From positions 5,781,564 to 5,845,563 of the forward strand of contig SSBO01000012.1 of the NCBI GenBank assembly GCA_005281725.1: 64,000 bases of DNA, in the 5' to 3' direction. Positions within the stretch are counted from its first letter, which is position 1, and each line of letters opens with the position of its first letter. Shown piece by piece: positions 1-12,519 of this stretch. The notes beneath the pieces are model-generated. The model ran no database searches, was not told where the DNA came from, and saw only the letters and a program-made list of their open reading frames with translations. A program made the translations under genes and the position numbers. This stretch comes from Wuchereria bancrofti (Eukaryota; Nematoda; Chromadorea; Rhabditida; Onchocercidae).

Positions 1-76
1 TTGGCATTGACGTAACTTAAAAAGTTCAACTTTACAATCTAGATAGCCCCTTACGCTAGATAACTCATTTAGTCTC

Positions 77-3000
77 TCAACCGTTCTTAAGATCAGGCAG
101 CAAACGCCGAGCTTTTCCGTAAATAACAGCCCATATTGCTTCATACAAGACTGACACATCAACTTTATGAGAAGATCTGCTCATTAGAAAAACGAAATGG
201 ACATAGGTAACATGAACAATAATAGACAAATATGTTTTAATGAGTCTACAGTGGTATTCGCACGAAAATAAACCATAATAAAAAAACAGCCAACACTCCT
301 TATATCATTAACATAAACTGCTTGACGGTATTTGCAGCAGATAAACGATTACTTGTATGACGAGCTATCTGCTGCATGTATGGGAGCATATCACAACAGA
401 TCATGAATTATTTTGGCTCTACTGCATCACCTCTTCAGTCAATTAGGCAAGATGCAGAAAAAATGACAGGAGCAATAAAAATAAGCTCCATAACCACTGT
501 GCTATAAACCTAACAACTTTACACTGAGGAGACTTCCAGCTAAGTTTAAGCTAGTTATGACCAAAATAGAACTTGGATATTTATGAAATTTTCTTTGGCT
601 AAACAATCTGTCAGTAAACTATTTGGGAATGCTTCATGCTTAAATTACGCGTTAAAGTTATTTACTTTCTTAGTTTAGCTTAAATCTTAACTAATTTGAA
701 TTACGGTTTTGCAGGATTTTCGGAATTCGCTGTTTCATACGTAAAGAGATAACTCACCGTTGAAATAATAGCTATAAGTAACACTATTCTATGTAATATA
801 ATGAACAGTCTGTGAGCTTGAGCACAGATATACAGGCAATAGGTCATAACGAAGCAGATATTTTTTATTCAGAAATCTATTCTGAATTATTTGCAAAATA
901 ATCTCACAATCAGGAAAATAAAAATAAAGAGAATCAGAAGTTCTACCATTTGCTACGCCGTTAGAAAGGAATTTGTCTATTGAGAAGGTCACAACATGGC
1001 GTCCAACTCATCCGTTAGATTTGCAGCATACAACCAATATCGTTCAGTAAATTATCATTACTCGTTGGTGTTGAATGACTTCAATTGTGCAAACAAAGTG
1101 GGAAAGTATTAATACCAATAGTCATTAATTCCATAACTTTGCTTTTTAATTGACGGGTTTGGACATATTACTTATTCTTTTCTGCAAAACTCAGTATTTC
1201 TCGAAAAAATTTCTGTTCAAAACTGTGTTATAAACACTAGAAAAAAGCGTTGTTGTGGATTGAAAACTCTTATTTATATTTTAGACTGACTAAACTAAAT
1301 TCCTGGTGAAAATCTTTGTGGAATAAGTTTACCTGCGACGTGATGCCTTCGGCCATGGAAAACTGGTACTTGCCGATCCTTCACTACATTTGTACCCTAA
1401 CAATAAGCTATCACTTTTTACTGTAGCACAGTTATCTTTTGCAAATGATAGTTGCTCCTTTAAAGAGAAAGAATTAATCTCATTATAGCACTGTTCAAAA
1501 TTATTACCATTTGCTGTGCTTGATTCAGCTGTTGCTGCCATTGTCGATTCATTAAATGCCGATCTCAAAAGCTCGATGGACCCCTCACATGCTAAGGGTG
1601 CTGAAATGAACCACTTTCAAAATGAAACAACTGTCATAGATTTCTTGATTGCCTTAGGTTTTTTGGGAAGCATGCGGAGTTTCTCCTACTTCGAATCCCT
1701 CTTTCTTGTTTCTGTGTATTATTAATAAATTAAGTTTAAACTATATCCATTTATATTTTACTCTCCCGTAGTAAACTACTTAGGCGCTTTTCTGTCCACA
1801 GCATTATCACAACCGTTGATGGATAATGTCGAAACGTTTCAGGTATGTGGAGAGAATGCACAGAGAAAACGCTTTTTACAAGTAATGTCAGAGTAAAGAG
1901 TTGTTAAAAAATAACCAGGAGGAGGCGGATAATCTTCTGAATCAGAACTGATTGAATTATCAGTGGTACTTAGTATTTTAGCCAGGAGCACAGGCCTGAT
2001 GATAGAATGCTTCTGGAAACTTTCATCAGAAAGAACTCGAGAAATACGACATAGATTTATTTGCGGTGAATCTGATTCTTGCTTATTCAAGCCAGCTTCC
2101 AGCGACTGTCCACCACATCCTTGCAAATGGTAGGGAACCGCCTCGTTCGCTACATTTAACTGATATTGTGGGTAAACCTAAATAGAGCAATATCCAAATT
2201 AACGAATATTCTGTGTTCTAAATTTTTACCTATAGTGCAAGTTATTTGGATTACTTGTTCTTGTGCATGCGACTCAGTGGGGAAGACCTCATGAAGGTGC
2301 GAACATTGTTTCCCTGGTAATATAATTATCCATAAGTTATTTAAACTACTGAATACAAAGCGGATGCAGCGACAGGACGTGGTGGTATCAGGTGTGAACG
2401 TATCTGTGGAGAGTTTATCTGGGGCAAAAAATGAACAAAGAGAGCACTGAAAAGATGGAGAAAATGATCATGTTTTAAAAACTGTTAATAAAATGGCTAC
2501 ACATAACAGAAAACTCGCCTGAGAACCTATCTTGTTCTGATGCACTGCAAAAGTTCCGACTTGCTGCAGGCTATTATTCGATTGAATTTGACGAAATTCA
2601 TAGTCCTGTAAGCAGTTTGATAAATGCATTATTTACACAACTTGTAAAATATAACTGCTCTAAAAAATCTTTCCCATCAATAATCAATTTAACTGCGCTC
2701 TAAAATGAAACCGGAAATCTGGTTTATACCATAAATCGAAATTTCAAGTTCAGGAATTCCAATTTGATTTGACTGTTTGAACAAAACATAAAAATATTCA
2801 GAATAATGAAAATTCTGGAAGCACTCCATGCAGTCTAGATTTTAACTAATAGATGGTAGTTTTTTCGGTTTGTTCGATGCTTCTAAAGATAAATTTGCCA
2901 ACTAGAAGACTGTAATTACCCTTCCACAAAATGTCGAAACATATTAGTTCGACGAAACTGCTTTATCAAAAGCGCAAAAATAATGCTGCTGATACAGCTC

Positions 3001-5150
3001 CGAACGTGTCCCAAAACAATCAACATGTGCCGAGATATATGCCCAATAAATACTTAAACAAAGTTAGCAATAACAGATAAACCTTCATTTTTCTGATAGC
3101 AAGACCAAGACGCTTTAAATGTCCCAGCTTCTTGATGCCAATATCTTCGAAGTCTTCCCACGTAAAATTTTTAACTTCACCAATTCTGCAGTATCCTTGA
3201 TCCTCGAATAAAGCAACATATTCAGGAAGGCCGATTAACGGAAGCCAATCTCTAAAGCATTAACAACAGATATTAGTTTTGTTTGAACAACAAAACAATC
3301 AAACAATTAAAAATTTGATCAAAAACCAAAGATTAAAAATGAACACTATTGAAAATAGAACAATTTAAATCCCGTATTAAACAAAAAACTAATAGCAATA
3401 GAAACAACCTTAACTCTCCCGATGGTACCAGTGTAGGCCAAGTATTGGTTATATGCCACCTATGAATTTCAGAGATGAGAAATCTTCGATGAGTTGGATG
3501 GGTTATTCCCAATGCTGTCAGATCTTCAGGTGTAATCCGTGCGATCGTCGAGAGATCGTAGCCTTGAGTCAAGAATGTTGTTAAATATTCCGGATATCCT
3601 AAACCACCCAGCCACAGTGCCAAAATTTCTGCTTCCTGTAACATGCTTGATAAGTTGAATTTAATTCGATCCCATAAAATGGCATGAATCTTTTACGCAA
3701 AGTATAGAAAATGGCAAAAAGGGACCAACAAAAAAAAAAAAAAATATGAAGCGAAAGAAACACCAGACTTCACCAATGCATAAATGTCACAAAAATAGCG
3801 ATTGAACTATTGCAAAAATGAAAGTGTTAAAAACCACCAGCGAAAAAAGAAAGAATTAAATACAGGACATGAAGGTGTTGGGATTAAATTGATCACAACA
3901 AATAAGTTCACTTTAATATAAATCGAATTTTACTTCCGTCGTATTTATATCACTAAAAACTTCTGCATTTATATAAATTTTTATGTGTGTAGCATACCGA
4001 CATTCTTTTGATCATTATGTCAGAAAACGATAATCTAGAAAAATTCTTTAAATTATCTCCATGCAAATGTTCAGCTCCTGAATCGTCGAACATGTTCGTC
4101 ATATTATTTATGATTAAAGAAGCATCACCACTACTATTGCTCTGTATCGAAAGACGCGATTGCGAACTGTTCAGCAATAGGCCCGATGACGATCCATATA
4201 CTGCAATTAAAATCGAAACTTAAGACATCATAGCTTGATGTTTTTTGATGTTTTGAGGCCAATAAGTTATTAGTTCACAAAAAATTTGCGACTGAAACAG
4301 CTCAAAGTCAATAAAGTGTCGATACAGATAAGAAAATCTGCAAAAGAGACAAACTTGTAGATGAAGTTCTTAAAACTGCAGAATTACTACCAATAGCGTC
4401 TTGAGTATCAATTGCTGAACAAACATGCGAGGAACCGTTCTGAAACAAGCTAACCATTCAAACAAACAAAAATTTTGATTTTGCTATTGCTCTATTCGAG
4501 ATACTTAAAACTGAAGTGTTCTTGCCTTAATCTTATTTCACTGCTTGCAATTCACTGAAATCCTATTTTGAACAATTTTTATTAAAATATTAAAATTTCC
4601 TACCTCAATCAAGAAGCAAGTTTCGGAACTTCCGCTTATAAAGTTACAGTTTATTTGTACTTTAATATTTTACCTAGCCAGTGAATTTTGTATTTTTTAC
4701 TTAGTCAATTAATTCCGATCTCTCTGAAAAATATTTTACGAAAGCTAACCCTTTATACTGAGGACTTCAATAATAACGTCCAAAAATTTAAATTCGAAAA
4801 AAATCTTACGCATCACAAAACCAATACGTTTTCACAACAGCAGTAATGAAGAAATTATTGTCATTATTTGAATGTTGTGAAAATGATAGCAAACCGAAAA
4901 ATCTAGGCACCTTCATACTTTCAAAACCAGAACTGCCATAACTTGAACTAGAATCGGTTGAATTCCGATGGCATCCATTACAAGACAAATCATTAGAATG
5001 TCGTCCATTAACATAAAGGGATCGTTGTTTCAAAGAAAACAATGAGGATGGTGATAGATTGACTAAATTTTCCTGACATTCTTTTTCTAAGTTCATAGAA
5101 CAATCTGAAAGTTTTCTCGACATCCTTTTAACCAACAGCTTTATTGAATG
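77..5150 (-). CDS. caskin: Caskin-like scaffold protein, 3' half with tandem SAM domains
   Basis: Cytoplasmic neuronal-type scaffold protein; in animals Caskin binds CASK and its tandem SAM domains polymerise. Seven exons are seen, read right to left: ~5150-4919, 4200-3998, 3635-3409 (SAM1), 3251-3083 (SAM2), 2177-1916, 1600-1333 and 176-77 (stop TGA at 79-77). Phases agree at every join. SAM1 carries GYDLSTIARITPEDLTALGI, close to the Caskin signature. SAM2 carries NFTWEDFEDIGIKKLGH, also Caskin-like. The exon at 5150-4919 is Ser-rich with SSYGSSGFE; the exon at 2177-1916 ends in an acidic then proline-rich run (SEDYPPPP). The last exon encodes a basic tail ending RRLLPDLKNG. The ankyrin repeats and SH3 domain expected at the N-terminus are not identified. 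The acceptor near 5150 is uncertain, and extra exons between SAM2 and 2177 or between 1333 and 176 cannot be excluded. Family assignment is strong; the non-SAM exons rest on phase and composition. Confidence 0.8.
177..1332 (-). other. Last intron of the Caskin-like gene
   Basis: Bounded by a GTAAAC donor at 1332-1327 and a GCAG acceptor at 179-177. The phases on both sides match (phase 2 then one base). AT-rich; no further exon is supported. An open minus-strand stretch at 992-789 has no convincing splice sites and was not called. Confidence 0.45.
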
Positions 5151-7831
5151 ATTTATGTGATATTAAGACACAAAATGACTGGGAAAGTAATTGTCAAAAC
5201 TGATAATGGAAATAATCAAATGGCAATCGCAATGGTCATAGAAACTTAATAAGTGTGGTCTGCAAGAAAGATAAGTTTTCAGTATTAAGTATAAGAGCAA
5301 AAAGACTTTAAGAATCATATTTTTGTTCAAAAACTTTCAAACCTATCTCACTGAAAAGATTCGAGTTATACCGAAAAGTTGCGAGTTCAGTGTTAGATTT
5401 TTAAAGAAAGCATCAAGAAGAAATATCAAGAAGGAATGCAACATTTAAAAAGAGTTTAGAGGTAGGCAGCAGGAAAGGAATCCAAGACTTTCATTAACTA
5501 TTGACTTACGAAATAGGTAAGGATTTTTCTCGAATCAGTAATACATTATAAAAAATAAATAACTGGGACGTCAAGAATTTTATATAGTCCGAAAGAAAAG
5601 TGATGAAATTGGAGTTGGTGAGAAGAAACACAACCATTAAATGTTCAATCAATTCCATTAAATTTCGGAAATGAGTACAAATGAAAATACAGCTACTTGT
5701 TTGCAAAATATACATCTTTCATGAAGATATGCGTCAGGTAAAGGATTGCCATTTGGTTGGGAAAGTGGAATTGGTCTAATTCGTTGAGCCATTCACTCTG
5801 CAACAATTCTCATCCAAAGTAAAATAAAAGTCGCATCTCAATCTAATATCACGTGCGATCTTGTTCTATTTATAGCAACTTTCTGATGATAGTAATGAGC
5901 ATCTGCTTGATAAAACATCATTTCATAACACAAATATAGTTACGCTAACTTCACACTTCACAAAAAAGGATTGCCATACAATGTTTCGTAATCACTATTT
6001 TTTTTCCACTATTCTATCCTTGGATCCTTCTAACTACTTTTTGCTCCACTTAACTTTAAGGTTACATACTTATCTTTGGACAAATACGTTTGCAAATGAA
6101 TGGAACACGATTGATAGCACCGAAAACCGATGTCCATCAAATTTCCGTTAACAAAACTTGTCACTCCCTTGATATAGAATCATACTACGTAGTTAATTTA
6201 TTACAAAAGCAGCAAACACATGACAAACATACAAGAATCATTGTCGCAGCCATTACAACAGTGATGTACTACTGTGAACTCTTTCGCTGAACCAATTTAT
6301 TCACCTCTCTTTCCGCCACAACATTTTCTATTAATCAAGTGCATTCAAGTTAGAAAACTGCCACTGTTACCTTCAAATTAAAACTGATTTCCCACTATTA
6401 CTTCTGTACAGCGTACAACTCAGCGCAATCCTCTTAAGGCAATATTGTATTTGTTGGTAGGCCAAAGAAAAAATTTCCATGATTAAGAAGCAATATGCTC
6501 TAGTAACGAAGGGATCAAACACCGTTATCAGTCACTGTTATTTTGAGATTCCCGTTTGAATAAGTTAGATAATTTTTTTAGTAAAGAACACGATCGAGAG
6601 AGAATTCAGAAAAATATCAGTAAAGGGAAGAAATGGAACAAAAATCAAGCCCATGTAAGATTGAGCAGCTGAACTCCGCACAAACATCTGGTCGATCAGC
6701 AAAAAAAATCAGTCCGAAAAACCTTCGATATCAGTAAAGAAATTCATAACACACATTTTTGCAATCAAAAATTTTTTTTAAAAATCTGAACCATCACGAC
6801 CAAATTATATTAAAAATGTTTATTGAGGATTGGCTCAGTTTATTTTCACTCGTTTATGGATTTCCGATTGCACATGTGCCATCGATTAAAGGTTTCGTAC
6901 AATATTACTAAATTCACAACCTATATTGAATTGAAATTCTCACTTTAGATATGTAATAAAATTTACCACTCGTGCTCATATCACATTTCTAAAATCGCGT
7001 GTGTACCAATAGAAAAAATGAGTGCCAATACAACTTAATTTAAAGTTTTAATTAACGTTCAAAGAAAAAACTGAAAAATCATAATTCTTCTATAGTCAAC
7101 TACAGAGTCAACAAAGCTGCTTCAAATCATCTTATGCCGCGTAATAAAGATTAAGGAACAACATGGTGTTTAGAGAAAAATAAGTCTCAAAACAAAATGA
7201 AAGAAGCTAAATTCTTTCAATCAACGATTTCTTAAAACTATAATAGAGTTTAACTGTAATATTAATTCATCAAATCTAACACTGGAAAATGGGGTCTCGT
7301 TGATGAAAAGCCTCATCTTAGTAATTTCTTGTTGAACTTTGAACCATTACAACTCAGCTTTGATGGCTTTATTCCCCATGTTTTCCTGTCTTATATGCAC
7401 ACAGACCCTGTTCTTACAGTATCAGTAACCGGATTAGAATGAGCGATGGACAGAGTTATAAAGCTGGTGGAGGATGATCGGGACAAAACAGGTATCGGAT
7501 GCACAAATTAAAGACCAGATAGTAAATGAAAATGCCAGTAGAGATGCAGTAAAATTCTGGAACTGAAAACTGATCTAAAAGCAGGTGGTAAATAATGAAA
7601 ATTTGTAGTGCAGAGGATGGAGCGCGTTTACTCGAACGTTCATTTGTCATCAACTTCAAGTAACTGAGTGAACGTGTAATTCTAGCCAAGAATTTTACAT
7701 TTTTGGCAGTAATATACGTATGGCCATTTCGATAACTACTTTTTGGAAAAACAATATTCTCCAATCGTTTTGTCATTTAACCTCTTGATTATTTGCATGC
7801 AAGAATAAACAAGATAAAAAGCACCACGAAC
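5151..7831. other. Intronic or intergenic sequence
   Basis: AT-rich sequence between the Ser-rich exon and the candidate exon at 7832. Open frames are short, lack splice signals and resemble no family I know. It is probably an intron of the Caskin-like gene. Confidence 0.4.
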
Positions 7832-8888
7832 CTTTCCTTTTGCTGAACAACGAACGCACAGAATATGAATCGTCGCCGAAACAGAAGCTTGAAGGGACCA
7901 TTAGTGTTGTCGTGCTAGTGCACGGTACATGATGTAACACATTTGTCAGTGACTTGGTATCTGCAACTGCTATTTCGCTCACATAAAAAATTCACAGAAC
8001 TCCCAAAAAAAGTACTATAATCGAATTCTGTTATCATCCAAATTTCCACTCCTTTATCTTCGAAAACAGCAAAGAAAATTTTTTTTATTAATTTCAGAGG
8101 TTTACAGAAATATTACGATTCAAAAGGAGAGAAGCTTTTATTGCATCATCCAAAGGTATGAAAGTATATTAAAAGATAGTAAAAATGAAATTCAATCTGT
8201 AATAGGGAACAGAGTTAATCCAGAGGGCAGGATAACTTGAAAAAGAAGCTTAAGTATACTTGTAGGAAGTTTGAGAGCAAATTTTTATCCATTGAAACTT
8301 GATCTAGTCTCACTGGAATATATCCAATTTAATATCAATGAGCAAAGAATGCCCTGACTTGCTTTCCTAAAACTAAATATAACTAGGTCCCTTATTAATT
8401 CAAACGTTGAGAATGCCTAAAAACTATTTATCGTTTCGGAATAATTGCGGCTACTAGGAAATAAAATAAAATAGTTTGAAGAACTGTTTATCGCTCGTTC
8501 CTAACAAATGCTCTTCCATTTCCTATGTTGCAAATTCATTTCAAATCTTGTACGGAAAAAGAATGATCAATTATCAAGATGGGAATAAAATAAATCCTTT
8601 TTCGAATCGTAATTCGGACTTTATGCTGAAAAATTGACTAGTAAATTACTTTAGCTAAGTAGGGGAAATCCAGGAAAAATTACTTTGAGGGAAATTTTTT
8701 TACATAGAAAAACTATGAAGCTTACTTTTATTATATTTTCCGCATTCCAATAAGCCATTCCTTTGCTGCAACATAACAGAATGTTCCAGTTCGTGAAAGT
8801 CCTCTGTCACAGTTCCTTCTCCAATAACATTCATCTCATATATCCCGTACTTCTGAGTAGTAATGTCAGGTACTACAGGTACTGAGAC
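7832..8888 (-). CDS. Two candidate upstream exons, possibly of the Caskin-like gene
   Basis: Exon 8888-8726 follows a TTTCAG acceptor, is open for 54 codons and ends at a GTAAGC donor in phase 1. Its product (containing VVPDITTQKYGIYEMNVIGE) is not recognised. Exon 7969-7832 can follow in phase if the weak acceptor AATAG is used. It is rich in Ser/Thr, ends SVRSLFSKRK and stops at a GTTCGT donor. Both lie upstream of the SAM exons on the same strand, so they may encode the linker between the SH3 and SAM regions. They could equally belong to another gene. No ankyrin or SH3 motif is visible in them. Confidence 0.35.
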
Positions 8889-10143
8889 CTGAAATTATCC
8901 CTTAACATACAGTTTATGACTTATAAGTGTGTATAAGTATGTATGACTCACAGCCAAATAGACTAGAACAAACACTACCAGATATGAAATTTGCATCTCT
9001 TAAATCTACAGTTTAGAATTTATAAGATTTTTAGGAAGAACAAAGAGTTTTTAAAAACAAACTTTTTTAATCTGTCGTGGTATTTGGTGCATTACCGTAG
9101 ACCCTGAACGTGACCCCAAAAGTGATGGCATTGCAATTACTGAAAACGAACAACTATATCGTAAAATCGAGACAGAGTTCATCTCATTATCAGTAAAATA
9201 TCGGTAGAACAAAATATATTTCGATAAATTCGTGTGCTATAGCAAATTAGATATATGATCAAGAGGAAGTAGAGCTAGAACGTATCAATAAATCATGAAT
9301 TCTGTCTAATTATTTCTGTAGAAGCAAATTCCAGTTCGTAAGAAGCATCTGTATATTCAAGCATCACTGGACCTCACAGCTGCAACATCAGCACCCCAAA
9401 AATTACAAAGTTATTTCCGAAGCACTGCTGAAAGATTATTTACTAAGTTCAGTGAACTCTTCACTGTCTTTCCTATTCTTCTTTGTCTAACTCCTTCTAT
9501 GTTCGACAAATTAATGTTTGTTACAAAGCAATAAAATATATATGTCAAAAACTGGTTAGGAATTCTTGAAAATATCTTAGTTAAGAATTGTGATTATTGA
9601 ACGTCCACCAAGAGAGCGGTGAATATGTACTTGAAATAAGCGTGGGGAAATGGAAATAATTGTGCATAGCTTCCCGAAGACCGTAAACCGGTTTGAGTAT
9701 TACTTAAACCAAAACTGGAAAAATAACTGTAGCTTAAAGAGATATACGGCAGATGCAAGAAATGTGGAGTAATTCTGAAAGTATTAGAAAAATGCAATAT
9801 TCCATATTTTCTGTTTGAAGCTTTTGTTAATGAATGTAAAAAGTAAGCGAGTATAAGTAAAGTAGGTAGAAATGGAACTAACCACGATTAGTTTTATCAC
9901 TGATACCAAAATTCATATGTTAAAGCTGATATAAGAACTCTGATAATTCAATGAAGGCTTCTGTGTTCCACAGTAGATAAAAGTTAGGAAAAGTTTTACT
10001 ACTGTGTTTTTTATGGTAGTATATGCTCGAGAGCTTGATAATGGTATCAAAATGACTGATTTGAAGAGATAATATTTTTTTTATCAAGATGACTGATTTG
10101 AAGAGATAATATTTTTGAAAGAGATACTACAAGTGTAGCTCTT
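8889..10143. other. AT-rich sequence with a short tandem duplication next to the foldback element
   Basis: No gene supported. At 10045-10116 a ~37-base unit containing atgactgatttgaagagata occurs twice in tandem, ending about 30 bases left of the foldback arm. Missing N-terminal exons of the Caskin-like gene could lie here, but none could be identified. Confidence 0.5.
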
Positions 10144-10446
10144 ATCCATAAAGAAGTTTAGTAAATATAATTCCCTTTCAGGACTTGGTGCCTGACAGTA
10201 TCTAGCACACAGGACCGCCAAAAGGCACTTTAATAACTTCTAGGACAATCGGTTAATAAGAAATTAAGTGAAATGCGGAAAATATGTAACATAATAAAAA
10301 AAGTAAAATATAAAAGCATGCAAACTATTTAGAATAGACTACATTTTAATATGATGAAGTCAATTATGAAAATCGCATAATCATCCTTTTACATTTCACA
10401 CAAAATTCAGCCACTGACCTGTATAAAAGCCGATGATGCAGAACAC
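10144..10446 (+). repeat. Left inverted arm of the foldback element
   Basis: About 303 bases. The outer end starts atccataaagaag; the inner end is gcagaacac. Pairs with 12212-12519. The main difference from the right arm is an extra T-rich insertion in the right copy near 12425-12440. Confidence 0.8.
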
Positions 10447-12211
10447 AAAACCAATAAAGTGCTGTATATCCAGAGTCAACAAACTGTATTGTTGAATATG
10501 TTTTGCTGACGAACCGGTCAACTAAACACTGGTTAACTCCAGTTTAAGCTACGAAGACATAATTAATAACAATAATAGTAACAACAATAATTAGTCATAA
10601 TGATAATTTCTGTGAATATTTTCCCTTGTCCATGCCAAATTTTGCAGTGAATCGATTTGTTAAACATTTAACACTATTTAAATGAAAAATACTATCTGAA
10701 GGTAACAGTGGCGGTGCCGTCAACATGTAATAATGACAAATATAAAATCCAGAGGAAAGATTCGCTGTTAACTGTATTTCAGTGGAACAGTTCCATTTGT
10801 TACATACATGCAGAGAGATAGAGCATTCCAGTTCCTTTACATTTCAAATGTAAAGGAACATCAAATACGGATTGCTAAGGGTTAAGAGGCAGCAGGGAAA
10901 AAGACAAATGCATCCGGCACTAACAACTCTCAGCCTATTTTAAGTGTTCTACACATAGTATATTGATTTCACAAGCGATTCAACCAATATGACTTGTCAC
11001 TTGCCATCAATGATGGTTGCTTCCTTCTTCAGTCTTCGGATTATCATATGTCTTATTATTTACCGTCAACAATCAGCATCGTTACTACGGCACTCTATCA
11101 TTTGGAGTTGTCGAGTAAAGCTTCTCCTTGACCAGAACAGCTGATTTGAGTTTTAAACTGAGCGTTAAGCTGGAGATTTATACCTCAGGATATCACAAAC
11201 TTATGGATTCAGAAATTAAAATATTCTTCACCCGTTCATAATCGTACATGTTAAGGAGACAAGAGAGAGCAGTTTCTACCTTTCTTTAAATGATTTAATT
11301 CCAACAGTAATTTTTAGGATGACATTTACAAAAAGAATATGGACAAAAACTAAATACGATTCAAATCTTTACGAAGCAAATGCAACAAGGAGGAACCATT
11401 GTGGAAAGACAGCGCAGCACGGTCCAAACACATACGGTAGGCGCCATAGTCGTCGCATCTTCACGGTCAAAACCTGGTGACCGAGTAGGACAAACAGACC
11501 GACCATTCAGCAGTGAAACATATACAAGCACACAAATACACACAAACGTACTCAAACAGAAACACATGAACACGCACACAGAAACACAGACACACAGTAG
11601 ATGCATGTAAACACTTTGCACATATGCATATGTGACATTAAATGAGTTTGCCGTTTGCCAGAAACATGTGAGCACTGACGTTGTCTATTGTGCAGTACAG
11701 TGTGCAGATTCAAAGTTTTCTGGAAGACCGCATTATAAAACTTCTTTCTTAGGAGTGCTGAAGGAGGAGTTGCTTGTCTTTAAATATTAAGATTTCTACT
11801 TTGTTAGGAATCCCGTAAAAAAACCCTTCCATTACTCTTTCATAACCTTCATGAATCTGGAATAAATAGTTCACTAACCGTCCGATTTATCATAGTAATA
11901 GATTGACCAAGTGCCAAAAAAATGAAAGGTTTGATATACATTCTATAACGGATAATTGAAACTGCAGAAAATCAGTGCGAACTCATTTTTTTTCTGACGT
12001 GGAGGTCTGAATTTAAGATTTTGAATTTGCGTGAGGGAATCTGTGGTCAACAAATAACTTCCTGCAAGACCGTTAATGTAGAATCGACGATTTCTCCAAA
12101 TGTGGGTGCGAAAATTTGAGTTTTTTTTAAGTGTAGGTCCGAAAATTTTTTTTTTCCAAATATAGGCCTGAAAATTTTTTTTTTAATTTTGTACGTTAGT
12201 TTTTTTTTTTC

Positions 12212-12519
12212 GTGTTCTGCATCATCGGCTTTTATACAGGTCAGTGGCTGAATTTTGTGTGAAATGTAAAAGGATGATTATGCGATTTTCATAATTGACT
12301 TCATCATATTAAAATGTAGTCTATTCTAAATAGTTTGCATGCTTTTATATTTTACTTTTTTTATTATGTTACATATTTTCCGCATTTCACTTAATTTCTT
12401 ATTAACCGATTGTCCTAAAAGTTGTCTTTTTTTTTGTCTTTTGGCGGTCCTGTATGCTAGATACTGTCAAGCACCAAGTCCTGAAGGGGAATTTATATTT
12501 ACTAAACTTCTTTATGGAT
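12212..12519 (-). repeat. Right inverted arm of the foldback element
   Basis: About 308 bases, the reverse complement of the left arm. An open frame at 12339-12521 lies wholly inside this arm and is not considered a gene. Confidence 0.8.

Larger units (their letters stand above)
10144..12519. mobile_element. Foldback (long terminal inverted repeat) element
   Basis: Two arms, 10144-10446 and 12212-12519, are inverted copies of each other, near-identical apart from scattered substitutions and T-tract length changes. For example atgatgcagaacac at the inner end of the left arm matches gtgttctgcatcat in the right. The 1765-base spacer carries no transposase-like frame. It holds a perfect 29-base palindrome (10831-10859), a CA-rich stretch around 11480-11605 and degenerate T-rich repeats at 12110-12210. 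This structure is typical of non-autonomous foldback or MITE-like DNA elements. Target-site duplications were not identified, so an ordinary inverted duplication is the alternative. Confidence 0.7.

Noticed and set aside
7456..7776. 106-codon minus-strand frame
   Set aside because: Alternate start, low-complexity product, no splice-site agreement with the neighbouring candidate exons.
11361..11675. Overlapping 76- and 104-codon frames inside the foldback spacer
   Set aside because: Driven by CA-rich low-complexity sequence, with no splice signals and no transposase motif.
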